A DNA stretch of 64,000 bases from Planctomycetota bacterium (lineage in GTDB: Bacteria > Planctomycetota > UBA1135 > UBA2386): contig JADLFX010000045.1 of the NCBI GenBank assembly GCA_020849665.1, positions 80,433 through 144,432 of the forward strand, in the 5' to 3' direction. Within the stretch, counting starts at the first letter, position 1. Each line of letters begins with the position of its first letter. Shown here piece by piece: positions 24,627-32,563 of the stretch. The notes under the pieces were generated by a model. That model had not been told where the DNA came from, did not search any database, and saw only the letters and a program-made list of their open reading frames with translations. The translations under genes were made by a program, and so were the position numbers.

Positions 24627-25547
24627 ATGAGCCAATCCCCCGTGCAGCGCGCTGCGGCGCCGGCCGCCGGCGACCTCGTGATCGCGCAGGACTTCCCGGC
24701 CGCCGAAGCCCTGGTCCGCTCCGGGGTGGACAGCGCGCGCGTCGTGGTGCTGCACGGCCAGGCGGAGGCCGCGGCCCGGCAGGCCGCCGCCGCCGGCATC
24801 GCCGCGGGGCGCGGCCCCCTGCCCACCCGCCCGCACGACCTGGGCGTGCGCTGCCTCGTGGTCGTGCCGACCTACAACGAGAAGGACAACCTCGCGGCGA
24901 TCGTGCGCGACGTGCTCGCCTACCTGCGCACCGACGTCCTGGTGGTCGACGACGGGTCGCCGGACGGCACCGGCGCGCTGGCCGACCGCCTCGCCGCCGC
25001 CGATCCGCGCGTGCGCGTGCTGCACCGCAAGGGCAAGCTCGGCCTCGGCACCGCCTACCTCGAGGGCTTCGCGGTGGCGGCTCGCGACGGCTACCAGCGG
25101 GTGTTCGAGATGGACGCGGACTTCAGCCATCCGCCCTGGGACCTGCCCCGCCTCGCCGCCGCCGCGCTGGACGCCGAGCTGGTGATCGGCAGCCGCTACG
25201 TCCCGGGCGGCAGCACCGTGGGCTGGGACCTGAAACGCCGGCTCCTCTCGCGCGGCGCCAACTTCTACGCGCGGACGCTGCTGGGCACCGGCATCCGGGA
25301 CATGACCGGCGGGTTCCGCTGCTTCGACGTGGCCCTGCTGCGGCGCATGGATCTCGCGCAGGTGGCCGCGCAGGGCTACGCGTTCCAGATCGAGATGGCG
25401 TACCGCGTGGTGCGGGCCGGCGGCCGGGTGCGCGAGGTGCCGATCCACTTCACCGACCGGCGCATCGGCCAGAGCAAGATGAGCCCGAAGATCGCGCGCG
25501 AGGCGCTCTTCCTGGTGCCGAGGCTGCGCTGGCGCGTGCGCGGCTGA
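24627..25547 (+). CDS. polyprenol-phosphate glycosyltransferase (DPM1-like, GT2)
   Basis: This 306-aa enzyme has an N-terminal segment of about 70 residues that resembles no known domain. A GT2 domain follows: CLVVVPTYNEKDNLAAIV, VLVVDDGSPDGTG and the DxD motif MDADFSHPP, then GSRYVPGGSTVGW and the RIGQSKMS tail. These are the signatures of polyprenol monophosphomannose synthases without C-terminal membrane helices. It would transfer mannose or glucose to a polyprenyl phosphate at the membrane. GGAG 6 nt before the ATG supports the start. Confidence 0.9.
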   Translation: MSQSPVQRAAAPAAGDLVIAQDFPAAEALVRSGVDSARVVVLHGQAEAAARQAAAAGIAAGRGPLPTRPHDLGVRCLVVVPTYNEKDNLAAIVRDVLAYLRTDVLVVDDGSPDGTGALADRLAAADPRVRVLHRKGKLGLGTAYLEGFAVAARDGYQRVFEMDADFSHPPWDLPRLAAAALDAELVIGSRYVPGGSTVGWDLKRRLLSRGANFYARTLLGTGIRDMTGGFRCFDVALLRRMDLAQVAAQGYAFQIEMAYRVVRAGGRVREVPIHFTDRRIGQSKMSPKIAREALFLVPRLRWRVRG

Positions 25548-25553
25548 AGTGGC

Positions 25554-25571
25554 GCGGCCGGGGGCGGCCGC
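25554..25571. terminator. hairpin between convergent glycosyltransferase and purF genes
   Basis: GCGGCCG-GGGG-CGGCCGC forms a 7-bp stem with a 4-nt loop and fills most of the 30-nt gap. There is no T-tract. Confidence 0.4.
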
Positions 25572-25577
25572 CCCGAC

Positions 25578-27038
25578 TCACTCGGTCTTGGCTGCGGCCA
25601 GGCGCTCCTGCTCGATGTCGCGCAGCATCTCCTCGGTCACGTCGCCGGTCGGGTAGCTGCCCTCGAAGCAGGCCTTGCAGAACACGAGGTCGCGGCGCTC
25701 GGAGCCGCGCACCGCCTCGACCATGTCGTCGATGTCCTGGAAGAGCAGATGGTCGGCGCCGATCTCCTTCCCCACCTCCTCCACGGTGCGGCCGCGCGCG
25801 ATGAACTCGCGCTGGGTCGACATGTCGATGCCGTACGGACACGGGTAGAGCAGGGGCGGCGAGTACGAGGCCAGGTACACCTTCTTGGCGCCCATCTGGC
25901 GGGCGATCTTCACGATCTGCCGGCTGGTGTGCCCGCGCACGATCGAGTCGTCGAGGATCAGCACGCGCTTGCCCTCGAACTCGATGCGGATCGGGTTGAG
26001 CTTCTGGCGCACCGAGTCCCTGCGCTTCTTGTCGCTGGGCATGATGAAGGTGCGCCCCACGTAGCGGTTCTTGACGAACCCCTCGCGGTAGGGGACCCCC
26101 ATCGTCTCGGCCATCGCCTGGGCGGCGGTGCGGGCCGACTCCGGCACGGGGATCACCACGTCCACGTCCAGGCCGGTGGCCTGCCAGGAGCGGCCCATCC
26201 GCTCGCCCAGGCGCAGGCGTGCCTGGTAGACCGAGACGCCGTCCAGGGTCGAGTCGGGCCGGGCGAAGTACACGTACTCGAAGATGCAGGGACGGTGCGG
26301 CTCGCCGCCGACCTGCACGGTGTGCAGCTTGCGGTCCTTGCCGATCCACAGCATTTCGCCGGCGCGCAGGTCGCGCAGGATCTCGTAGCCGGCCACGTCG
26401 AGCACCACGGACTCGCTGGCCACCGCGAACCAGGTGCCCTCCGGGGTCTGCTTCTGGCCGACGATGATCGGCTTGATCCCGAACGGGTCGCGGAACGCGA
26501 ACATGCCCTGCCCGGACACGATGCCCACCACCGAGTACGAGCCCTTCACCATCCGGAACACCTCGGCCACCGCCTCGCGCACGTCCTCGGGCCCGATGCC
26601 CTGGCGCGGCCGCTTCATCAGCTCGGCGGCGAACACGTAGAGCACCGCCTCGAGGTCGCAGTTGCTGTTCAGGTAGATCCCGCGCTGCGGGAAGTAGCGG
26701 CGCTTCAGCTCCAGGAAGTTGGTGACGTTGCCGTTGTGCGCCATGGCCACGCCCACCGGGAAGTCCAGCCAGAACGGCTGCACGTCGGTGTCGCTGCCCA
26801 CGCCCACGGTCGGATACCGGACGTGGCCCACGGCGAGGGGGCCGCGCAGGCGATGCAGGTGCTTCTCCTCGAACACCTCACGCACGAGGCCGAGGCCCTT
26901 CTTGGCCTCGAACTTCTCGCCGAAGGTCACCACGCCGGCGGCGTCCTGCCCGCGGTGCTGGATCGCGAGCAGACCGTTCAGTACGTCCTGCACGACATCG
27001 GTGCCGTCGGGCCCGAAGATCGAGATGAAGCCACACAT
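25578..27038 (-). CDS. purF: amidophosphoribosyltransferase
   Basis: This 486-aa enzyme makes phosphoribosylamine from PRPP and glutamine, the first committed step of purine synthesis. Cys2 (MCGFISIFG) is the Ntn-type glutaminase nucleophile, and VLILDDSIVRGHTS is the PRPP-binding motif. Cysteines in EPHRPCIFEYVYFARPDS, YPCPYGIDM and FCKACFEGSY match the four ligands of the [4Fe-4S] type of PurF. That type usually has a short propeptide before the Cys; an upstream ATG at 27053 would supply a five-residue one plus the Met. The ATG at 27038 is the default. It is divergent from the aminotransferase gene. Confidence 0.95.
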   Translation of the reverse strand: MCGFISIFGPDGTDVVQDVLNGLLAIQHRGQDAAGVVTFGEKFEAKKGLGLVREVFEEKHLHRLRGPLAVGHVRYPTVGVGSDTDVQPFWLDFPVGVAMAHNGNVTNFLELKRRYFPQRGIYLNSNCDLEAVLYVFAAELMKRPRQGIGPEDVREAVAEVFRMVKGSYSVVGIVSGQGMFAFRDPFGIKPIIVGQKQTPEGTWFAVASESVVLDVAGYEILRDLRAGEMLWIGKDRKLHTVQVGGEPHRPCIFEYVYFARPDSTLDGVSVYQARLRLGERMGRSWQATGLDVDVVIPVPESARTAAQAMAETMGVPYREGFVKNRYVGRTFIMPSDKKRRDSVRQKLNPIRIEFEGKRVLILDDSIVRGHTSRQIVKIARQMGAKKVYLASYSPPLLYPCPYGIDMSTQREFIARGRTVEEVGKEIGADHLLFQDIDDMVEAVRGSERRDLVFCKACFEGSYPTGDVTEEMLRDIEQERLAAAKTE

Positions 27039-27048
27039 CGTGGCGGCC

Positions 27049-27054
27049 AGCATA
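27049..27054 (-). promoter_or_regulatory. -10-like TATGCT for purF
   Basis: Minus-strand TATGCT ends 10 nt before the ATG at 27038. It contains the alternative ATG at 27053, so promoter use and the propeptide start exclude each other. Confidence 0.35.
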
Positions 27055-27214
27055 GCCGCTGGCCGGGCAGCGCGAAGGCCGCAGCCGATCTGCCCCTGGC
27101 CGGGCGCGGGGGCGTGCATACGATCGCCGCCGGCCACGGGTTCGGGGCGCCCGCAGAAGTTCCGCGCCCGGTCCCGAGTTGCCACTCCATCTCCTTCCGA
27201 CCCAGGATCCAGCC

Positions 27215-28111
27215 GTGACCAACCTCGTGAACGTGAACGGCGTCGTCACCCCCGAAGCCCAGGCCGTGGTCCCGGTCCTGGACCGCGGCTTCCTGTTCGG
27301 CGACTCCATCTACGAGGTGATGCGCACCCGCGATGGCGTGCCCTTCGCCTTCCCGGATCACTTCGAGCGCCTGCGCTCCTCCGCCGATGGCCTGCGGCTG
27401 CGCTTCGACCTCGACGACCGCGCGCTGGCGCGCCGTATCCAGGAGACCCTGGCCGCGGCCCGCAACGCCGAGAACTACGTGCGGATCATCGTGACCCGCG
27501 GCACCGGCACGGCCCCGAACATCGACGTGGCGTACGCGCCCGGTCCGTGCACCGTGATCATCCTGGTGCGCGACCTGCCGCGGTTCAGCATGCTCGAGGC
27601 CCACCTGCAGATCGTCGGCAGGCTGCGCAACGACCGCCGCGCCCTCGACCCGGCCTACAAGACCGGCAACTACCTGAACAACGTCCTCGGCCTGATCGAG
27701 GCCAAGGCCTCCGGGGGCACGGATGCCCTCTTCCTCAACACCGAGGGCCACGTCACCGAGTGCAGCACCTCGAATCTGTGGGTGCTCCGGGACGGCGTCC
27801 TGCGCACGCCGCCGCTGGACGCCGGCATCCTGGCGGGGATCACCCGCAAGCTGCTCCTCGAGATGTGCCGCGGCGAAGGCACGGCCGCCGTGGAGGAGAA
27901 TCTCACCCCGCACGACGTGACGAGCGCCGAGGAGGTGTTCGTCAGCGCCAGCCTGCGCGACCTCGTGCCGGTGACGCGCGTCGACGGCGCACCGATCGGG
28001 GACGGCAGGCCGGGGCCGGTCACGACCCGATTGGCGGAGCGCTTCGAGCGCTTCTCGGCGCAGCGCCACGCGGACGTCTATGTCCCGCAGTGGCGCGCAC
28101 TCTGCCTCTGA
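27215..28111 (+). CDS. class IV PLP aminotransferase (branched-chain aminotransferase/ADC lyase-like)
   Basis: This 298-aa enzyme has the fold type IV motifs: VLDRGFLFGDSIYEVMR at the N-terminus, DPAYKTGNYLNNVL with the PLP-binding Lys, EGHVTECSTSNLWVL for phosphate binding, and ILAGITRKLLLEMC. The motifs alone do not separate branched-chain or D-amino-acid aminotransferase from aminodeoxychorismate lyase. The GTG at 27215 follows AGGA 7 nt upstream. It faces the AT-hook gene and is divergent from purF. Confidence 0.9.
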   Translation: MTNLVNVNGVVTPEAQAVVPVLDRGFLFGDSIYEVMRTRDGVPFAFPDHFERLRSSADGLRLRFDLDDRALARRIQETLAAARNAENYVRIIVTRGTGTAPNIDVAYAPGPCTVIILVRDLPRFSMLEAHLQIVGRLRNDRRALDPAYKTGNYLNNVLGLIEAKASGGTDALFLNTEGHVTECSTSNLWVLRDGVLRTPPLDAGILAGITRKLLLEMCRGEGTAAVEENLTPHDVTSAEEVFVSASLRDLVPVTRVDGAPIGDGRPGPVTTRLAERFERFSAQRHADVYVPQWRALCL

Positions 28112-28153
28112 GCGAGGCGCCGCCCGGATCGGGTCGGCAGGGGCAGGCCTCGC
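28112..28153. terminator. imperfect stem between convergent genes
   Basis: GCGAGGC (28112-28118) pairs with GCCTCGC (28147-28153); a smaller CCCG-GAT-CGGG hairpin lies inside. It is a candidate bidirectional terminator without a T-tract. Confidence 0.25.
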
Positions 28154-28168
28154 GGCCCGCCCGTTCCC

Positions 28169-28567
28169 TCACATGACTTCCTGAAGGATCGTGGAGATCT
28201 TCTCGAGGGCGCGGCGGTAGCGCTCGCGGCTGCTCTCGTTCTCCTTCATGGCGGAGATGATCCCCTCCAGAGAACCCACGGCGCCACTGGCGACCTTGCG
28301 GGGACGGCCGGGACCGCGCTTCGCGACCTTGGGCGCCGCCTTGGGCCTGGCAGCGCTGGCGGCGGCGGCCTGCTTCGCCTTGCCCTGCCCGCGCGGCGCC
28401 GACTTGACGATCCCCAGAAGCGCCTGGGCGCGCCCGTAGACGATGGGATAGATCTTGATGCCCTTCTTCTTGGCGGCCTCGGAGATCTCCGCGTAGCTGG
28501 CCTTGCGGTTCTTCTCGAGCATTCCCCGCACGAGTTCCATAGCGGGAGAGGTTTTGCTTTCTGCCAT
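28169..28567 (-). CDS. AT-hook-containing small DNA-binding protein, unknown function
   Basis: This 132-aa, very basic protein has three parts. Residues 8-55 form a helical module (ELVRGMLEKNRKASYAEISE, AKKKGIKIYPIVYGRAQALLGIV) with a winged-helix-like pattern. Residues 56-93 are a Lys/Ala/Pro-rich linker resembling histone H1 tails and contain an AT-hook core, GPGRPRKV (about 85-92). The rest is an amphipathic helix (ERYRRALEKISTILQEV). It likely binds DNA as a nucleoid or regulatory protein. The ATG lies in a locally AT-rich segment with no Shine-Dalgarno. Confidence 0.7.
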   Translation of the reverse strand: MAESKTSPAMELVRGMLEKNRKASYAEISEAAKKKGIKIYPIVYGRAQALLGIVKSAPRGQGKAKQAAAASAARPKAAPKVAKRGPGRPRKVASGAVGSLEGIISAMKENESSRERYRRALEKISTILQEVM

Positions 28568-28666
28568 GTTTCGATACTTGTGGTAGAGAGGATGAGATTG
28601 CCCCCCGGCTGAAGCCATACGGGAGCACAGGCCGGATTGTGGCCAATCCCGCCCGCGATTGCACGG

Positions 28667-30511
28667 TCAATCTTGCCAGGGCAGCGTCAGGCTTTCTCCG
28701 GGGGCCAAGAGCACCGATGGATAGGGACGGAGGCCGTCTTGGAGCTGCAGCGCCGCGGCCAGCGGGACCCGGCCTTCGGCCCCTGGCAGCGCCGCGCATT
28801 GCAGGACGTCGGTCAGGACCGTGAGACCCGGCTGCAATCTCTGGCCCAGGACGCGGGGGGCCACGTGCCGTGCCGAAAGGAGCAGGGTGCCCACGCGCAG
28901 ATCGCGGGGCAGGTCCTCCTCCTGGAGGTCCTCACCGCTGGCCAGGAGGGTGCTGCCGTCGGCCAGCGTGAACAAGTAGCCGAACGAGGGCGGCACGCGC
29001 CCGGCCGCGTCCCTGGCACCGACCGGCAGGACGCGCACGCCGCGCACGAGGGTGGCTTCGCCGGGTCTGGCCACGGGCAGCTCCGCGACCGGGACCGCGG
29101 GCAGGTGGATGCCGATGTGCGCGAACACGGGCTTGCGCGCGGCGACCATCCGGATCAGCAGGTAGTCATTGCGCCGGGTCGGATCCTGGGGCTGCGTGAG
29201 CACCACGAAATCGGCCAGCCCGGGGAGTTCGTGCTCGATGCCCGCTCCGGCGGGGTCGATCAGGAAGCTCGCGCCGCGGGAGCGGACCAGCCAGCCGCCC
29301 TGCGGCAGACGCGCGAGTCGCAATCCCTGCTCCGGCGGCGGCGTGGCCTTCTCGCGCCGGACGAGATCGGCGAGCGTATCCTGCCAGGCCCAGGGCAGGC
29401 CGGTCGCGTTGTAGCCCGCGACCTCGCGATTCATGCGCCTGTGCACGCGGGCCTGCAGCTCCACGAAGTCGAGGCGCGGGAAGGTCGCGAGGTGATGCTC
29501 GAAGTTCTCCAGCCACGCCAGCCGCTCGCCGCCGAGCACGCTGCGCGCGTCGCCGCTGCTGCCGCTCACCCGCACGGGCCGGGTCTGCGCGAGGCGCTGG
29601 CGCTGCGCCACCCAATAGGCCTGGCTTGGCACCGGATCGCCCTGCGCCGGCGGCGGAGGCGGGAACTCGGGCATGCGTTCGGGCGGGGGATCGAGCGTGC
29701 CATGGAGCAGGACCACGCCGTACAGGGCCGGATCCACGGTCGGCCCGCAACCAAAGGTCCAGCCGGCACGCGTCTGCGGCAGGGGATCGGTGGGCTCGTC
29801 GTAGTCGTTCACGACGATGCGCACGCCCAAGGTGTCGCCGCGCCTGGGCGCGCGGGCGGGCGGCAGGATCTCCTTCCACGGCAGGCGGACTTCGTAGGTG
29901 GTCAGGCCCCGCTCCTGGTCCCGCCCCACCGCGAGGCTTCCCGCGCCGACCAGGCGGGCACTGCCGCGATAGCGGTCCCACAGCACCACCTGCCCCTTGC
30001 CGCCCTGGATCTCGGCCAGCCAGAACTCGCGATCCTCGACGCGGCCGGGGTCATTGCCCGCCGCACGCGTGTTGCGATCGGGATCGAACGAGAGCACGAC
30101 GCTGTCGGCGGGCGGGATCTCGAGCATGCTCGTGGCGAGGAGCTTCGCCGCCGCCTCGTCCAAGGGCCGGTGCCAGTCGTCGCGCACGACGCAGCCGAGA
30201 TAGAGGTCCTCCTCGTCCCAGAGCAGGAACGCCTTGGCGGCGAGATCGGCCGGGCCGCGCCACGCCCCGAACGCCGTGCCGGAGAGCTGCCGCGCGTCGT
30301 CCATCGTGAGCGGTGGGGCGCTCGGCCAGTCGGCGAGCCCGCCATCGACCGTGATCCGCGTGGCACCGCGCTGGCCCACGAGCGAGCGCGGCACGGGCAT
30401 GGGCGCGAATGCCTTGGCGGGCTCCCCTCCCGCGGGCCGGGTCGCCTGCGCCTCCTGCGGGCAGAGCGGGACGGACAGTGCCAGGACGAGCAACGGTGCG
30501 AGCGGGTTCAT
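28667..30511 (-). CDS. secreted protein with CBM9-like domain and metallo-beta-lactamase-like region
   Basis: This 614-aa protein has a signal peptide (APLLVLALSVPLCPQ). Residues about 45-245 resemble a CBM9-type carbohydrate-binding beta-sandwich: ITVDGGLADWPSAPPL, LLWDEEDLYLGCVVRDD and YEVRLPWKEILP. The C-terminal 200 residues have the strand order of a metallo-beta-lactamase fold (GWLVRSRGASFLIDPAG, GLADFVVLTQPQDPTRR, FAHIGIHL) but lack the HxHxDH zinc motif, so an active hydrolase is doubtful. It overlaps the CPBP protease gene by 4 nt and is the last gene of the lepB operon. Confidence 0.65.
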   Translation of the reverse strand: MNPLAPLLVLALSVPLCPQEAQATRPAGGEPAKAFAPMPVPRSLVGQRGATRITVDGGLADWPSAPPLTMDDARQLSGTAFGAWRGPADLAAKAFLLWDEEDLYLGCVVRDDWHRPLDEAAAKLLATSMLEIPPADSVVLSFDPDRNTRAAGNDPGRVEDREFWLAEIQGGKGQVVLWDRYRGSARLVGAGSLAVGRDQERGLTTYEVRLPWKEILPPARAPRRGDTLGVRIVVNDYDEPTDPLPQTRAGWTFGCGPTVDPALYGVVLLHGTLDPPPERMPEFPPPPPAQGDPVPSQAYWVAQRQRLAQTRPVRVSGSSGDARSVLGGERLAWLENFEHHLATFPRLDFVELQARVHRRMNREVAGYNATGLPWAWQDTLADLVRREKATPPPEQGLRLARLPQGGWLVRSRGASFLIDPAGAGIEHELPGLADFVVLTQPQDPTRRNDYLLIRMVAARKPVFAHIGIHLPAVPVAELPVARPGEATLVRGVRVLPVGARDAAGRVPPSFGYLFTLADGSTLLASGEDLQEEDLPRDLRVGTLLLSARHVAPRVLGQRLQPGLTVLTDVLQCAALPGAEGRVPLAAALQLQDGLRPYPSVLLAPGESLTLPWQD

Positions 30512-31071
30512 GCCGGGGCGATCCGACGCAGCTGGAGATAGTTGAGCAGGGCGTGTGCGACGGTCACCGAGCAGAGGCCGAGGCCCCACTCCACCATCGC
30601 GGCGAAGAGTAGTCCCACCGACCCGGCCAGCAACGGCCACAACCAGAGCCGGGCCGGGCCCGCGTGCGCGAGCGCGAAGCAGAGGCTGGCCCACACCCAG
30701 CCCAGCGCGTCCTGCATCGCGCATCGGAACAGGAACTCCTCACCGAGCCCCGAGGCCAACGCCACGATGCCGGCCTGCCGGGGAGTCAGCGGGCCGATCA
30801 GCCCGGCGAGGCGGCGTTCGAGGTCGCGCAGCGCCGGCACGGCTCGCGCGCCGAGGGCACATGCCCCGGCGAGGGACAGTCCCACGCCGGCCCCCGCAGC
30901 CGCGGACATCCAGACTCCGTGCCGTCCACCCGCGAACTCCGGGACGAGTCCGAGCCGGTCGCGCCACCAGAGCCAGAAGGCCCCGGCCGCGAGGAGCACC
31001 GCATAGCAGACGATCGCCGCGGCCGTGAGGGAGCCGCCCGGCGCGTCGTCCTCCCGCGGCGGCTCGTTCAT
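30508..31071 (-). CDS. CPBP-family intramembrane metalloprotease
   Basis: This 187-aa protein has about five hydrophobic segments. The family motifs EEFLFR (Glu111, Glu112, Arg116), FALAH (His136) and HALLN (His173, Asn177) are all present. CPBP (CAAX-protease/ABI) proteins cleave within the membrane; in bacteria their substrates are mostly unknown, though some process peptides. The gene overlaps both neighbours by 4 nt, next to a signal peptidase, which suggests a role in envelope protein processing. Confidence 0.88.
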   Translation of the reverse strand: MNEPPREDDAPGGSLTAAAIVCYAVLLAAGAFWLWWRDRLGLVPEFAGGRHGVWMSAAAGAGVGLSLAGACALGARAVPALRDLERRLAGLIGPLTPRQAGIVALASGLGEEFLFRCAMQDALGWVWASLCFALAHAGPARLWLWPLLAGSVGLLFAAMVEWGLGLCSVTVAHALLNYLQLRRIAPA

Positions 31072-32339
31072 CGCACGAGCCAGCGTGCGCGCCGCAGCGG
31101 CGCGATCACGGCCAGCGGCCGGCCCACCAGATCGCGCAATGGGAACTGTCCGTGCGCGCGCATGCGTGAGTCGGTGCTGTCGAAGGTGTTGTCGCCCAGC
31201 AGGAACATCTCGCCATCGCCGACCTCGTAGGGCGCCGTGCCGCGGCCGTATGGGCCCGCGTCGGACTTGTAGTAGAGGTCGTGGAACACCTCGATCGAGC
31301 GCAAGGTCACGGCGCCGCCGGCGGCCCCGACGTGGAGGAGGTTCTCGAAGGGCGGCCTCGGCCCCTCGCCCTCGTGACGCGGCGGCACTTCGGAGTCGAC
31401 CAGGATCTTGGCGTCGTGCCGGTCGCCGACGGTGACGAAGAGCCGGCCGTCGAGATGGCCGAACGCGATCCGCACCGCCGCTCCGGGACGGAGCGGCGGC
31501 AGGCGCATCGCCGCGCCGAGCGTGGCGCCCGCCTCGAGTCGCAGCACCGTCCCGGAGGCGTCATAGGCGAATCCGTAGGCGATCCCCTGGTGCTCCAGCA
31601 CGAGGCTCAACCCCGCACAGCCGGCTTGCGGCACGCATTCGAACGCGAGGCCGATGTCGCGGTCGAACGCGCGGGCCACGAACCGCCGGCGCCCTTCCTG
31701 GTCGAGGAACGAGGTGTCCACGGCGCCGCGCGTGGCGAGATGGCCGGGCAGATACGGATCGGGCGGCACCTGGCGCAGCCGTGCGCGCCGCCGCATGGGC
31801 TCCATCTCGCGCGTCAGCGCCTCGAGGGAGGCCGCGCCAGGCGGGAGCACGAGCGCGCCACCCTCGATCGTGGCGCCGCTCTCGCCGACGCGGAACACGC
31901 GCTCGAGCGCCTCGTGGCCAGGGGCGGGCCAGCGGAACCAGCTCACGCGCAGGCTGCGATCCGCCACCGGGTCCTTCTGGAGGCGGCGCAGGGCGTGGGC
32001 CGCGCTGCCCGTGTAGAGATCGCCGTCGCGGATGGCCACGTAGCCGTGGTTCTTCCAGACCATCCGCTTGACCAGGTGGCCCTGGCGCCCTTCGGCCGGG
32101 TTGCGCACCACGACGAGGTCGAGGGCTTGCGGCTCGCAACGCCACCAGGCGGTCTTGTCCACGAGGACGAGGTCGCCGGTCTCGGGGTCGCCGAAGAGCG
32201 TCGGTTCCATGCTCCCGCTCGGCACCAGGTAGCGCTCCAGCAGGTGCGACCGGATGAGGTGGAACACCGTGAGGCCCACCACGGCGAGCGGGAGCACCCG
32301 GGCCACGAGACCCAGGACCTTGGCGGTTCGGGAGGTCAT
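31068..32339 (-). CDS. lepB: signal peptidase I with a large inserted beta-rich domain
   Basis: This 423-aa protein has an N-terminal membrane anchor (residues 11-29). The catalytic Ser43 lies in VPSGSMEPTL and Lys91 in HLVKRMV, giving the Ser-Lys dyad that removes signal peptides. The C-terminal box GDNTFDSTDSR begins at residue 382. Between them is an insertion of about 270 residues whose second half (FVARAFDRDIGLAFEC, LRPGAAVRIAFGHLDGRLFV, TLRSIEVFHDLYY) looks like a LamG/DUF1080-type jelly roll. Typical bacterial SPase I is 200-350 aa with shorter insertions. It is the first gene of a three-gene minus-strand operon. Confidence 0.92.
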   Translation of the reverse strand: MTSRTAKVLGLVARVLPLAVVGLTVFHLIRSHLLERYLVPSGSMEPTLFGDPETGDLVLVDKTAWWRCEPQALDLVVVRNPAEGRQGHLVKRMVWKNHGYVAIRDGDLYTGSAAHALRRLQKDPVADRSLRVSWFRWPAPGHEALERVFRVGESGATIEGGALVLPPGAASLEALTREMEPMRRRARLRQVPPDPYLPGHLATRGAVDTSFLDQEGRRRFVARAFDRDIGLAFECVPQAGCAGLSLVLEHQGIAYGFAYDASGTVLRLEAGATLGAAMRLPPLRPGAAVRIAFGHLDGRLFVTVGDRHDAKILVDSEVPPRHEGEGPRPPFENLLHVGAAGGAVTLRSIEVFHDLYYKSDAGPYGRGTAPYEVGDGEMFLLGDNTFDSTDSRMRAHGQFPLRDLVGRPLAVIAPLRRARWLVR

Positions 32340-32487
32340 TGCGAGGGGAGGAGGGGACCCTCAGCTGGGTTTCTTTCCCTGGTCGGCCCATCTACGGCCA
32401 GGCGCATCCATCTCCTCATGGCTTGCAGGAACACGGGTTCCGAGGAGTGACCGGAATCCTCTCCCGGGCACAGGAGGATGGGGCGTC

Positions 32488-32516
32488 TTGTCGCGCCGGA
32501 ACGGGCCCGATATGCC
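32488..32516 (+). promoter_or_regulatory. promoter candidate for the winged-helix protein gene
   Basis: TTGTCG (32488-32493) and TATGCC (32511-32516) are separated by 17 nt. The leader that follows is unusually T-rich for this window and ends with AAAGGA, 4 nt before the ATG at 32564. Confidence 0.45.
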
Positions 32517-32563
32517 GTGACCACTCCAGGGTTCAGTTTTTAGGGTTTGTAAGCAAAGGACTT

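Noticed and set aside
28667..29300. Active metallo-beta-lactamase in the C-terminus of the CBM9-like protein
   Set aside because: The strand pattern is suggestive but the HxHxDH zinc motif is absent, so only a fold-level resemblance is reported.
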